From positions 186,001 to 250,000 of the forward strand of contig NZ_FYEA01000007.1 of NCBI RefSeq assembly GCF_900187605.1: 64,000 bases of DNA. The letters are read 5' to 3'. Below the pieces are notes generated by a model. It did not search any database and was not told where the DNA came from. It worked only from the letters and a program-made list of their open reading frames with translations. This document shows positions 1 through 8,175 of the stretch, piece after piece (the stretch's first letter is position 1; the number at the start of each line of letters is the position of its first letter). The position numbers and the translations under genes are program-made. The DNA is from Pseudomonas sp. Irchel 3H7 (lineage in GTDB: Bacteria > Pseudomonadota > Gammaproteobacteria > Pseudomonadales > Pseudomonadaceae).

Positions 1-809
1 AAGCCGATCCTGCCGAAGGCCCTGCGCCGATGACAGCCAACCGCTTGTGGGACGCCAGCCACGTCAATGACAAGTCGCAAGTCATCGCCAGCAGCCGTGG
101 CGCTCAACAGAGCTTTCAGATCGTCAACATGGACGTGCGCTTCGTTTATCGCATAGGCCTGACTGATCAGGCGGCGCTGGCCGCGACCTACAACAGTGCC
201 GATGTGCCGACGCTGATTCGCAGCACGGCCAGCCGGATTCTGGTGCATGACTTTGCCTCGCGCACACTCGACGGTTTGCTCGGTGAAGATCGGGTCGGAC
301 TGGGCGAGGAGATCGGTCGCGCGGTGCAAAGTGATCTGCAGCAACTCAACAGCGGCGTGGAGATTCTCGCCACAGTCGTCGAAGCCATTCACCCGCCGGC
401 CGGTGCCGCCAATGCCTACCACAGCGTGCAAGCGGCGCAGATCGGCGCGCAGGCGTTGATCTCCCGCGAGCGTGGCGCTGCGGCCGAAGCGAGCAATCAG
501 GCGCAATTGCAGGCCAGCCTCGCTCGCGATCAGGCCAGCGCCAACGCGCGCGAAACCCGTGCTACGGCGCAGGCGGCGGATCTGAAATTCAGCGCCGAAC
601 AAAAAGCCTATGCCAGTGCTGGTCAGGCTTTCGTGCTTGAGCAATATCTCGGTCAGCTCAGCCAAGGCCTGAGTAAAGCCAAATTGCTGGTAATCGACCA
701 TCGTCTGGGTGGCAGCAGCAATCCGCCGACCATCGATCTGCGTACTTTCACGCTGCCGGCTGACCCGTCGCCCGCGCGCAACACCGCTCAACCAGGAGTC
801 GCCCATTGA
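1..809 (+). CDS. SPFH/HflK-like membrane protein (5' partial)
   Basis: The frame is open from the left edge (codons from base 3), so the N-terminus lies outside the window and the first internal ATG, at 30, is probably not the start. The visible 269 or so codons contain the end of an SPFH/band-7 domain. A long Ala/Gln/Glu/Arg-rich helix follows, of the kind that forms the stalk in HflK, HflC and stomatins, then a short Pro-rich tail. SPFH proteins assemble into ring-like membrane scaffolds that organise or restrain proteases and other membrane proteins. The stop codon overlaps the TTG start of the next SPFH gene, so the two are translationally coupled. It is the first visible gene of an operon that ends in a metal P-type ATPase. 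The family is clear; the specific role is inferred only from the neighbours. Confidence 0.8.
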   Translation, partial: ADPAEGPAPMTANRLWDASHVNDKSQVIASSRGAQQSFQIVNMDVRFVYRIGLTDQAALAATYNSADVPTLIRSTASRILVHDFASRTLDGLLGEDRVGLGEEIGRAVQSDLQQLNSGVEILATVVEAIHPPAGAANAYHSVQAAQIGAQALISRERGAAAEASNQAQLQASLARDQASANARETRATAQAADLKFSAEQKAYASAGQAFVLEQYLGQLSQGLSKAKLLVIDHRLGGSSNPPTIDLRTFTLPADPSPARNTAQPGVAH

Positions 810-1852
810 GCCAGTCGCACACTCACGAACCGCATGATCACAGCGGCCACGATCATGGCCACGGCGGACATCACCATCATCACGGGCATCATCACCATCA
901 CCACGGTGCGCCGGAAGAGGCGGGGCCTTTCCCGTGGCGACGCATGAGCTGGGCGGTGTTGCTGGTTGCGTTCGCCATCGCAGCAGCGAGCCTGGTGCAA
1001 GTGCGCTCGGGTGAAGCCACGGTGATTACCCGCTTCGGCAATCCATCGCGGGTACTGCTTGATCCGGGTTTGAGCTGGCGTTTGCCGGCGCCGTTCGAAG
1101 CGGCGATCCCGGTGGATCTGCGTTTGCGCACCACCTCCAGCGGCTTGCAGGATGTTGGTACCCGCGACGGTTTGCGCATCATCGTGCAGGCCTACGTGGC
1201 GTGGCAGGTGCAGGGTGATCCGGACAATGTGCAGCGCTTCATGCGCGCTGTACAGAACCAGCCGGATGAGGCGGCGCGGCAGATTCGCACCTTCGTGGGC
1301 TCGGCGCTGGAAACCACAGCCAGCAGTTTCGATCTGGCGAACCTGGTGAACACTGATGCCAGTCAGGTGCATATCGCTGAATTCGAAGCGCAGTTGCGTC
1401 AGCAGATCGATCAGCAATTGCTCGCCACCTATGGCGTGCGCGTTGTGCAAGTCGGCATCGAGCGTTTGACTTTGCCTTCTGTCACCCTTACCGCAACTGT
1501 CGATCGCATGCGCGCCGAGCGTGAAACAATCGCTACCGAACGTACCGCGATCGGCAAGCGTGAGGCTGCGCAAATCCGCTCTGCTGCCGAACGCGATGCG
1601 CGAATTGTGCAGGCCGACGCCACCGTGAAAGCTGCAGAAATCGAAGCACAATCTCGCGTTGAAGCCGCGCAGATTTACGGCCGTGCGTACGCCAGTTCGC
1701 CGCAGCTGTACAACTTGCTGCGCTCGCTGGACACCCTTGGCACCATCGTTACGCCAGACACCAAACTGATCTTGCGCACTGACGCGGCGCCATTTCGCGT
1801 GCTGATCGATGGCCCGCCAACACTCGACAGTAAATCCGGATCGCAGCCATGA
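806..1852 (+). CDS. SPFH (HflC-like) protein with poly-His N-terminus
   Basis: This is a 348-residue protein whose start is a TTG overlapping the upstream stop; an AGGAG ribosome site lies at 793-797. The first 34 residues contain 18 histidines, including runs of five and six, and look like a cytoplasmic metal-binding tail. One transmembrane helix follows (about 50-66, Val/Ala-rich), then an SPFH domain beginning near GEATVITRFGNPSRV and a coiled coil rich in Ala, Glu and Arg (about 225-275). The fold and topology match HflC/HflK, but the His tail is not part of classical HflC. The overlap with flanking genes and the P-type ATPase two genes on suggest that the tail senses, buffers or hands over a divalent metal such as Zn, Ni, Co or Cu. 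That function is inference; the domain assignment is firm. Confidence 0.82.
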   Translation: MSQSHTHEPHDHSGHDHGHGGHHHHHGHHHHHHGAPEEAGPFPWRRMSWAVLLVAFAIAAASLVQVRSGEATVITRFGNPSRVLLDPGLSWRLPAPFEAAIPVDLRLRTTSSGLQDVGTRDGLRIIVQAYVAWQVQGDPDNVQRFMRAVQNQPDEAARQIRTFVGSALETTASSFDLANLVNTDASQVHIAEFEAQLRQQIDQQLLATYGVRVVQVGIERLTLPSVTLTATVDRMRAERETIATERTAIGKREAAQIRSAAERDARIVQADATVKAAEIEAQSRVEAAQIYGRAYASSPQLYNLLRSLDTLGTIVTPDTKLILRTDAAPFRVLIDGPPTLDSKSGSQP

Positions 1853-2898
1853 GCGAAGAAGTTCCACGTGGAACACATTCGCTGAACAGCCCGTGGATTC
1901 AGGCTGGTCGTTTGGCATTTCTCGCCCTGTATGCGGTGACGGTGTTGGCCGCATTGGCTTGGGCGTTTTCCAATGTGCGACAGATCGATCCGCAGAATCG
2001 TGCGGTGGTTTTGCACTTTGGTGCACTGGATCGCGTGCAGAACGCGGGGCTGTTGTTGGCTTGGCCGCAGCCGTTCGAACAGGTGGTTTTGTTGCCGGCC
2101 GCGGATCGGGTGATCGAGCGTCGGGTGGAAAACCTGTTGCGCAGCGATGAGGCACTCAAGGCTGATCGAGTCGCTTCCTTCGCTACACCACTCAGCGATG
2201 CTCTGGCCGGCTCTGGTTATTTATTGACCGGTGACGCCGGCGTGGTGCAGCTGGATGTGCGGGTGTTCTACAAAGTCACCGACCCTTACGACTTTGTCTT
2301 GCAGGCCGATCATGTGTTGCCGGCGCTGGATCGATTGGTCACTCGCAGTGCCGTGGCACTGACTGCCGCCAGGGATCTGGACACCATTCTGGTCGCGCGT
2401 CCGGAATTGATCGGCGCTGACAATCAGGCTGCCGAACGACGTGAGCGATTGCGCGGTGATTTGGTCCAAGGCGTCAATAAACGCCTCGCCGAGTTGAAGG
2501 CGAGCGGGCAGGGTATCGGGATCGAAGTGGCGCGGGTCGATGTGCAGTCGAGTCTGCCGGATCCGGCGGTCAGTGCATTCAACGCGGTGCTGACGGCCAG
2601 TCAGCAAGCCGACAAAGCTGTGGCCAACGCATGTACCGATGCCGAAAAGCTCACCCAGACCTCCAACGAACAAGCCGATCGGGCGCTACAAGTCGCTCAC
2701 GCGCAGGCCGGTGAACGCTTGGCCAAAGCCACGGCTGACACTGCCACGGTGTCGAGTCTGGCCAGCAGCACCGACCCGCAAATGCTTCTGCGCCTGTACC
2801 GCGAGCGCATGCCGAAGATTCTCGGTCAGGCCGGATCGGTCACCACGGTCGACCCGAAAGACGATTCCCGTCTGATCATTCAGGGAGCCAGTAAATGA
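1849..2898 (+). CDS. SPFH (HflK-like) membrane protein
   Basis: A 349-residue protein whose ATG overlaps the preceding stop (ATGA). It has a short cytoplasmic N-terminus, one transmembrane helix at about 20-42, an SPFH domain from about residue 45 (QIDPQNRAVVLHFGALDRV) and a long Gln/Ala/Glu-rich helical region (about 210-300). It resembles HflK but sits next to neither hflX nor hflC of the standard FtsH-regulating locus, so it is a paralogue belonging to this metal-transporter operon. Its first codons contain a parS-like palindrome. The stop overlaps the ATPase start, again by ATGA. Three different SPFH subunits in one operon suggest a hetero-oligomeric ring around or beside the ATPase; this is an inference from gene order. 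Confidence 0.8.
   Translation: MSEEVPRGTHSLNSPWIQAGRLAFLALYAVTVLAALAWAFSNVRQIDPQNRAVVLHFGALDRVQNAGLLLAWPQPFEQVVLLPAADRVIERRVENLLRSDEALKADRVASFATPLSDALAGSGYLLTGDAGVVQLDVRVFYKVTDPYDFVLQADHVLPALDRLVTRSAVALTAARDLDTILVARPELIGADNQAAERRERLRGDLVQGVNKRLAELKASGQGIGIEVARVDVQSSLPDPAVSAFNAVLTASQQADKAVANACTDAEKLTQTSNEQADRALQVAHAQAGERLAKATADTATVSSLASSTDPQMLLRLYRERMPKILGQAGSVTTVDPKDDSRLIIQGASK
1860..1875. other. parS-like ParB binding site
   Basis: The sequence AGTTCCACGTGGAACA contains the perfect 14-bp palindrome GTTCCACGTGGAAC (1861-1874), the core of Pseudomonas chromosomal parS. It matches 15 of 16 bases of the TGTTNCACGTGNAACA consensus, with A in place of the first T. It lies inside the 5' end of an SPFH gene, as parS sites commonly lie within coding DNA. 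Two further sites are at 15172-15187 and 16091-16106. Confidence 0.7.
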
Positions 2899-4802
2899 CT
2901 GCGACGACCGCTGCACCGAGCCTGTTGTCCTCGGCCGAACAACGCCGCGCCGCACGCCAACTGACATTGGCGATGCTGGCGCTCGGTCTTCTGGGGCTGG
3001 GTTTGATCTGGCGTTGGCTGGTGCCGGAGCAAACCGGCGTCAGTCAGTTGCTGCTTGGTTTTGCTTCTTTATTAGTTGCCGTCCCGGTGATGCGTTCGGC
3101 GTGGTACAGCCTGCGCTATCCAAGCTTGCACGGCATCACCGATCAACTGATTGCCCTGGCCATGCTCGGTGCATGGGCCACCGGCGATCTGCTGACAGCG
3201 GCGCTGCTGCCGATCATCATGATCTTCGGCCATGTGCTGGAGGAGCGCAGCGTGATCGGTTCGCAGGAAGCGATTCATGCGCTTGGCCAACTGACGCGCA
3301 GTCACGCACGCAAGCTTCTGGCGGATGGTTCGATCATCGAAGTGGACAACGGCACGCTGAAATCCGGCGACACCGTTGAGGTGCGCGCCGGTGATCGGGT
3401 GCCGGCGGACGGTCGGGTTTTGTCCGGCCAGGCCAGTCTGGATACGGCTTCGATTACCGGCGAATCAGTGCCCGTCGAGGCGGCTGTCGGCATGACGGTG
3501 TTCGGCGGCGCGATCAATCTCGATGGCCTGCTGCGCATTGAAGTGACCCGCACTGGCGACGAGTCGACCCTCGGCAAAGTCATCGCGCTGATGCAGAACG
3601 CCGAGCGCTCGAAGCCACCGATCACTCGTTTGCTCGAGCGTTACGCCGGCAGCTACATGGTGCTGGTGTTGTTGCTGGCAGCGGTGACCTGGTTCGTCAC
3701 CAACGATGCGCAAGCGATGCTTGCGGTGTTGGTGGCAGCGTGTCCGTGCGCGTTGGTGTTGTCCGCTCCGGCGACGGCGATTGCCGGTGTCGCGGTGGCA
3801 GCGCGTCACGGGATTTTGATTCGCAGTTCGGCGTTCCTCGAAGAACTGGCTGACCTGACATCGCTGGTCGTCGATAAAACCGGGACACTGACTTACGGCA
3901 CATTACGCTTGCAGTCGATCAACAGCCCGCAAGCAGAGTCGTCTGTGGTCATGGCGCTTGCCGCCAGCCTCGGCGCGGCGAGCAGTCACCCGGTCAGTCG
4001 TGCGCTTGCAGGGTTGGTCAGTCAGGATCAATGTCTAACGCTGAGTGATATTCACGAGCGTCAGGGCCTTGGTGTAGTCGCCATGACCGGGCAGGGCGAA
4101 GCGGCGCTCGGTCGGCCAGAATTGTTCGCGCAACTGGGCATCACCACGACAACGGTCCCCGATCACGATGGCCCCATCGCCGGGCTGGCATTGAACGGGG
4201 AATTCCTCGCTTGGCTGTTGCTCGCCGACACGGTTAAACCGGAGGCCCGTTTCGCCCTCGACGAATTGCGTGAATTGGGGCTCGGACGGCAATTGCTGCT
4301 GACCGGCGATCGTCAAAGCGTGGCCCAGTCGCTCGCCAAGGAGGTCGGTTTGCATGAGGTCCAAGCCCAGGCCTTGCCCGAGGACAAACTCAATCGCGTG
4401 CTCAAGGAAATCGACAATGGTTTCCGGCCGATGGTGGTCGGTGACGGCATCAATGACTCCCTCGCGCTCAAGGCAGGCGTGGTCGGTGTGGCAATGGGCG
4501 CGGGTGGCGCCGACATCGCGCTGGCCTCGGCGGATATTGTCTTGATCGGCAGCGACCTGCGCCGACTCGGCACCTGCGTGCGCCTCAGCCGCCAGTGCCG
4601 CCGGACGTTGCAGGTCAACGTGATCATCGGTCTGGGTTGGACGCTGGCCATCGTCGTGTTCGCTGCATTCGGCTGGCTGGGTGCCGCCGGGGCGATGATT
4701 GCCGCGCTGCTGCACAACCTCAGCACGCTGCTGGTCCTCGGTAATGCCGGGCGTTTGCTGCGCTTTCAGGAGCCGTTGCTCAAGCTCCAGAAAGACCTTT
4801 GA
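2895..4802 (+). CDS. P1B-type heavy-metal-translocating ATPase without HMA domain
   Basis: A 635-residue transporter that would move a transition metal across the inner membrane using ATP. It has four N-terminal hydrophobic segments, an actuator domain with TGES (about 189-192), and a pair of helices with the intramembrane metal motif CPC at 283-285. The phosphorylation motif DKTGT starts at D327, the SHP nucleotide motif follows, and GDGIND is near 516. There is no N-terminal HMA (CxxC) domain. The last helix carries HNLST near 607, where P1B-4 enzymes have HEG[SG]T, yet P1B-4 enzymes have SPC rather than CPC. The metal is therefore hard to predict; Zn/Co/Cd/Ni are as plausible as Cu. The poly-His SPFH protein in the same operon may replace the missing metal-binding domain. 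The ATG overlaps the upstream stop. Confidence 0.9.
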   Translation: MTATTAAPSLLSSAEQRRAARQLTLAMLALGLLGLGLIWRWLVPEQTGVSQLLLGFASLLVAVPVMRSAWYSLRYPSLHGITDQLIALAMLGAWATGDLLTAALLPIIMIFGHVLEERSVIGSQEAIHALGQLTRSHARKLLADGSIIEVDNGTLKSGDTVEVRAGDRVPADGRVLSGQASLDTASITGESVPVEAAVGMTVFGGAINLDGLLRIEVTRTGDESTLGKVIALMQNAERSKPPITRLLERYAGSYMVLVLLLAAVTWFVTNDAQAMLAVLVAACPCALVLSAPATAIAGVAVAARHGILIRSSAFLEELADLTSLVVDKTGTLTYGTLRLQSINSPQAESSVVMALAASLGAASSHPVSRALAGLVSQDQCLTLSDIHERQGLGVVAMTGQGEAALGRPELFAQLGITTTTVPDHDGPIAGLALNGEFLAWLLLADTVKPEARFALDELRELGLGRQLLLTGDRQSVAQSLAKEVGLHEVQAQALPEDKLNRVLKEIDNGFRPMVVGDGINDSLALKAGVVGVAMGAGGADIALASADIVLIGSDLRRLGTCVRLSRQCRRTLQVNVIIGLGWTLAIVVFAAFGWLGAAGAMIAALLHNLSTLLVLGNAGRLLRFQEPLLKLQKDL

Positions 4803-4820
4803 AATTATTTTTCGATCCTC

Positions 4821-4860
4821 TGTAACGCCGTCGGGGGCGCTCTCTCTAGTGCTATGTCGG
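4821..4860 (+). promoter_or_regulatory. Possible promoter of the bufferin operon
   Basis: The 110-bp gap between the ATPase and the bufferin precursor has TGTAAC at 4821-4826, which resembles the -35 element of ECF sigma factors. No convincing -10 lies at the right distance. Bufferin operons are often under ECF sigma or Fur-type control, so this is only a candidate. The ribosome site GAGGA is at 4900-4904, 8 nt before the ATG. Confidence 0.25.
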
Positions 4861-4912
4861 GACTGAACAACCTTCCAGCCGACACCCCTGACGATTACCG
4901 AGGATAAGAAAA

Positions 4913-5164
4913 ATGACCATCAAGACCGCTGCTGCTGGTGCCGCTCTCGCTTTGGCCGCCGCCACAATGTTCGCCGGTGTTGCCTCCAACGCGATGGCCG
5001 CCGATGCCAACGTTCACTGCTACGGCGTGAACGGCTGCAAAGGCCAGAACGACTGCAAAACCAAAGACCACGCCTGCAAAGGCATGGGTGCCTGTAAAGG
5101 CCAGGGCTTTAAGGCAATGACTCAGGCGGCGTGTGAAAAAGCCGGTGGCAAGGTCGGCGAATAA
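4913..5164 (+). CDS. bufA: Bufferin-type RiPP metallophore precursor (BufA-like)
   Basis: An 83-residue Cys-rich secreted peptide. Residues 1-29 are a Sec signal peptide (Lys at 4, Ala/Leu-rich core, cleavage after AMA). The mature part has six cysteines (36, 42, 48, 55, 61, 74), three of them in CKG triplets, and the pattern CYGVNGCKG. This is typical of BufA2/BufA1-like precursors, in which an MNIO enzyme converts cysteines to sulfur heterocycles that bind copper or related metals in the periplasm. The next two genes encode that enzyme and its partner, which makes the assignment firm. Whether it is BufA1 (DUF2282) or BufA2 cannot be settled by eye; the CKG repeats favour BufA2. The expected role is protection against metal overload, matching the metal ATPase operon upstream. 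Confidence 0.85.
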   Translation: MTIKTAAAGAALALAAATMFAGVASNAMAADANVHCYGVNGCKGQNDCKTKDHACKGMGACKGQGFKAMTQAACEKAGGKVGE

Positions 5165-5180
5165 CTGACCGGCAAGTGTT

Positions 5181-5214
5181 GCCGCAGTGGTTGGCGCCAC
5201 TGCGGCCACTTTTT
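5181..5214 (+). terminator. Hairpin with T-run between bufA and bufB
   Basis: GCCGCAGTGG (5181-5190) pairs perfectly with CCACTGCGGC (5197-5206) around a 6-base loop, and five T residues follow three bases later. It sits in the 66-bp gap between precursor and maturase and looks like a leaky intrinsic terminator that would give much more bufA than bufBC transcript. The hairpin is visible in the sequence; the attenuation is inferred. Confidence 0.7.
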
Positions 5215-5230
5215 ATCAGGAGTTCGCCCC

Positions 5231-6076
5231 ATGTCTGTTTCCCCTCCCTTCCTGGGCTACGGCTTGGGTTTACGTAGCACTTACTACCAGCAGATCCTTG
5301 AGCAGTCGCCGGATGTCGACTGGTTTGAAGTGGTTTCGGAAAATTTCATGGTGCAGGGCGGTAAGGCCCTGTATTACCTCGACGCTATCGCCGAGCGCTA
5401 TCCGCTGGTGATGCACGGCGTATCCCTGTCCATCGGCGGGCCGCATGCCCTCGACCCTGACTATCTCAACCAACTCAAGCAATTGGCCGAACGGGTCAAG
5501 CCGGTATGGATCTCCGATCATTTGTGCTGGAGCCGTGGCAATGCCCATCAGTTACATGATCTGCTGCCGCTGCCTTACACCGAAGAAAGCTTGGATTACA
5601 TCGCCGCTCGCGTGATGCAGGTTCAGGACATTCTGCAGCGTCCGTTGGTGCTGGAGAACGTTTCCAGTTATGTCCGTGTTGCCTCGGATGATTTCACCGA
5701 GTGGGAGTTTCTCGCAGCGCTGAGCCGCGAAAGCGGCTGCGAATTGCTGCTGGACGTGAACAATGTTTACGTCAGTTCACGTAATCATGGCTTCGATCCG
5801 TGGGCCTTCATCAGTAGCCTGCCCATCGACAAAGTCCGCCAACTGCATCTGGCGGGGCACAGTGACTACGGCGATTACGTGATCGACACTCACGACCATC
5901 CGGTGAGCGATCCGGTCTGGGCACTCTATCAACGCACACTGGAACACTTCGGCCCTGTGGCCACGTTGCTGGAGCGTGACGATCATTTTCCGCCTTTCGA
6001 TGAATTGCTCGATGAACTGCAAAAGGCCCGTGAGCTGGGGAACAAGGTTCTGGCCGGGAGGCAGCAATGCGCCTGA
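5231..6076 (+). CDS. bufB: MNIO-type RiPP maturase, DUF692 (BufB/HvfB family)
   Basis: A 281-residue TIM-barrel multinuclear non-haem iron oxidase of the DUF692 family, acting in the cytoplasm on precursor cysteines before export. Candidate iron ligands are visible: E37 in EVVSENF, H62 in MHGVSLS, D96-H97 in ISDHLCW, E142-N143 in LENVSSY, D175 in LLLDVNN, H206/H210 in HLAGHSDYG, D219/H221 in IDTHDHP and E248 in LLERDD. The ATG has an AGGAG site at 5219-5223. The end overlaps bufC by 10 bp. Length and motifs are those of complete family members. Family assignment is firm; the chemistry on this precursor is inferred from the characterised bufferin and HvfA systems. Confidence 0.92.
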   Translation: MSVSPPFLGYGLGLRSTYYQQILEQSPDVDWFEVVSENFMVQGGKALYYLDAIAERYPLVMHGVSLSIGGPHALDPDYLNQLKQLAERVKPVWISDHLCWSRGNAHQLHDLLPLPYTEESLDYIAARVMQVQDILQRPLVLENVSSYVRVASDDFTEWEFLAALSRESGCELLLDVNNVYVSSRNHGFDPWAFISSLPIDKVRQLHLAGHSDYGDYVIDTHDHPVSDPVWALYQRTLEHFGPVATLLERDDHFPPFDELLDELQKARELGNKVLAGRQQCA

Positions 6077-6855
6077 AGGAGTGGCAACTGGCGTTCGAGA
6101 CGTTCCTTCTCGATGAAGACCGCAGTGCAAATCTGTCCTTGGGCAAGAGCCTGATCGGTGGCCCGACACTGGATGTCGGCACGGGACTGGCGATCTATCA
6201 CAACGCTTACAAAGCGCGGTTGCTGGAAGTCTTGCGCAATGACTTTCCGACGATCCTGCACTGGCTGGGTGATGAAGAGTTCGATGACCTCGCCATGGCG
6301 TACATCCGTCGGTATCCATCAGCGCATTACAGCCTGCGCTGGTTGGGCAAAGGCTTTGAAGGTTTCGTCCGCGAGCATCTGGTGCCGGAGCAGAGTGCGC
6401 CGCTGGCCGAGTTGATCGCGCTCGAATGGGCTTTCACACTGGCCTTTGATGCACCCGCCGATGAGCCGCTGACGATTGACGCTGTGGCGGCCCTGGCCCC
6501 GGAGGATTGGCCCGAATTGCGCGTCAAAGCGGTGCCATCCTTGCAGTGGCTGGGGTGCCGCTTCAACAGCCTTGCACTGTGGCGCTCGGTGAAGGAAAAA
6601 GCAGACTTCCCTGAAAGCATGGCGTTGGATATTCCACAGGCCTGTCTGATTTGGCGCAACCAGCTGATCTGCAGTTACCGCAGCCTCGATTCGGCGCAGG
6701 CGACGGCCCTCGATGGTTTGCTCAACCAAGGATGGAGTTTCGCCGAACTGTGCGCCGAGTTAGCAGTCACTTATGGTGAGGGCGCGCCACTTCAAGCCGT
6801 GACCTGGTTGAAACAGTGGATTCAGGAAGGTTTGCTGGTGCGTCTGCAGCGATAG
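6067..6855 (+). CDS. bufC: DUF2063 partner of the RiPP maturase (BufC/HvfC)
   Basis: A 262-residue protein with the N-terminal DUF2063 signature: LKEWQLAFETFLL at the start and YHNAYKARLLEVLRNDFPTI at about 43-62. In MNIO systems this protein serves as recognition partner that presents the precursor peptide to the DUF692 enzyme. It overlaps bufB by 10 bp, so the two are made together. No DoxX-like BufD and no sigma/anti-sigma pair follows; the next gene is an unrelated methyltransferase 84 bp on. The cluster here is therefore the minimal three-gene form. Confidence 0.9.
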   Translation: MRLKEWQLAFETFLLDEDRSANLSLGKSLIGGPTLDVGTGLAIYHNAYKARLLEVLRNDFPTILHWLGDEEFDDLAMAYIRRYPSAHYSLRWLGKGFEGFVREHLVPEQSAPLAELIALEWAFTLAFDAPADEPLTIDAVAALAPEDWPELRVKAVPSLQWLGCRFNSLALWRSVKEKADFPESMALDIPQACLIWRNQLICSYRSLDSAQATALDGLLNQGWSFAELCAELAVTYGEGAPLQAVTWLKQWIQEGLLVRLQR

Positions 6856-6899
6856 ATCAGGCTAATCAAATCGATAGCCTGCTATTTTTCCGGGATGGT

Positions 6900-6906
6900 C
6901 TACCCT
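6900..6906 (+). promoter_or_regulatory. Possible RpoS-type -10 element before cfa
   Basis: CTACCCT at 6900-6906 resembles the extended stationary-phase -10 (CTAtaCT/CTACACT), about 33 bp before the ATG. Cyclopropane synthase genes of Pseudomonas are known RpoS targets, which is why the match is worth recording. It is weak evidence alone. The ribosome site is AAGGGGGA at about 6927-6933. Confidence 0.25.
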
Positions 6907-6939
6907 CAGATCTGACGTCTGAAACAAGGGGGATTTTCC

Positions 6940-8127
6940 ATGCTCGCGCAACTTCCACCGGCCTTACAGAATCTGCAGCTTCCGCTTCGCCTGCGACTCT
7001 GGGATGGCCATGAGTTCAATCTGGGGCCGGCGCCCAGCGTCACCATCGTGGTCAAGGACCCGCAGATGGTCACCCAGTTCACCCATCCAAGCCTGGATGC
7101 GCTCGGAGCGGCATTTGTTGAAGGCAAACTTGAGCTGGAGGGCTCGATCAGCGAGGTCATCCGGGTCTGCGACGAATTAAGCAACGCTTTGCTCGGCGAA
7201 GATGAAGACAGTCAGCCGGTGCGTTCGGTGCACGACAAGGAAACCGACGCCAAAGCCATTTCCTATCACTACGACCTGTCCAATGCGTTCTACCAGCTCT
7301 GGCTGGATAGCGACATGGCGTATTCCTGCGCTTATTTCGAAACGGGCAGCGAAACTCTGGAACAGGCGCAACAAGCCAAATTTCGACACTTATGCCGCAA
7401 GCTGCGCTTGCAGCCAGGCGAGTACCTGCTGGATGTCGGCTGCGGTTGGGGTGGTCTGGCACGCTTTGCCGCGCGCGAATTCGGTGCGAAAGTCTTCGGT
7501 ATTACCCTGAGCAAGGAACAGCTGGAACTGGCACGCGAACGGGTCAAGGCCGAAGGCCTGGAAGACCAGATCGAACTGCAGTTGCTCGACTATCGTGATC
7601 TGCCTCAGGACGGGCGTTTCGACAAGGTAGTCAGCGTCGGGATGTTCGAACACGTCGGCCACGCCAATCTCGCCGAGTACTGCAAAACCCTGTTCGGCGC
7701 GGTGAAGGAGGGCGGTCTGGTAATGAACCATGGCATCACCGCCAAACACACCGATGGTCGTCCGGTGGGACGCGGTGCCGGGGAATTCATCGAGAAATAC
7801 GTATTCCCCAACGGTGAGTTGCCGCACCTGGCGATGATCTCGGCCGAGATCAGCGAAGCGGGGTTGGAGATTGTCGACGTCGAAAGCCTGCGCCTGCATT
7901 ACGCGCGCACGCTGGATCACTGGAGCGAGCGACTGGAGGATAACCTTGAAACCGCAGGCAAACTGGTGCCGGATCAGGCGTTGCGCATCTGGCGTCTGTA
8001 CCTGGCCGGCTGCGCTTATGCGTTTGCGCGCGGCTGGATCAATCTGCACCAGATCCTTGCGGTGAAAGCGCATCCGGATGGCAGCCATGAACTGCCATGG
8101 ACGCGCGACGATATCTATAACCCTTAA
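6940..8127 (+). CDS. cfa: Cyclopropane-fatty-acyl-phospholipid synthase family methyltransferase
   Basis: A 395-residue SAM-dependent enzyme of the Cfa/CmaA family, which adds a methylene bridge to unsaturated acyl chains of membrane phospholipids. The N-terminal lipid-binding domain (to about 110) is followed by ISYHYDLSNAFYQLWLD, then the SAM motif VGCGWGG at about 166-172, FEHVGH near 239 and the C-terminal GEFIEKYVFPNGELPH block. All are typical of the family. It is a separate unit downstream of the bufferin cluster and convergent with cardiolipin synthase, so two membrane-lipid remodelling genes sit side by side. Pseudomonas genomes carry more than one homologue, so the gene symbol indicates the family. 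Confidence 0.88.
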   Translation: MLAQLPPALQNLQLPLRLRLWDGHEFNLGPAPSVTIVVKDPQMVTQFTHPSLDALGAAFVEGKLELEGSISEVIRVCDELSNALLGEDEDSQPVRSVHDKETDAKAISYHYDLSNAFYQLWLDSDMAYSCAYFETGSETLEQAQQAKFRHLCRKLRLQPGEYLLDVGCGWGGLARFAAREFGAKVFGITLSKEQLELARERVKAEGLEDQIELQLLDYRDLPQDGRFDKVVSVGMFEHVGHANLAEYCKTLFGAVKEGGLVMNHGITAKHTDGRPVGRGAGEFIEKYVFPNGELPHLAMISAEISEAGLEIVDVESLRLHYARTLDHWSERLEDNLETAGKLVPDQALRIWRLYLAGCAYAFARGWINLHQILAVKAHPDGSHELPWTRDDIYNP

Positions 8128-8138
8128 CACTGAATATT

Positions 8139-8173
8139 CCCCTCTGCCTCTGGGAGAGGGTCAGGGTGAGGGT
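8139..8173. repeat. CCCTCTCCC-type intergenic palindrome
   Basis: The gap between the convergent cfa and cls genes holds a G/C-rich partial palindrome ending GGGAGAGGGTCAGGGTGAGG. It is the same family as the outer arms of the element at 56755-56929. It may also end both transcripts. Confidence 0.6.
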
Positions 8174-8175
8174 TT

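Noticed and set aside
788..2155. 455-codon minus-strand frame across the SPFH genes
   Set aside because: It spans two overlapping real genes and has no recognisable domain.
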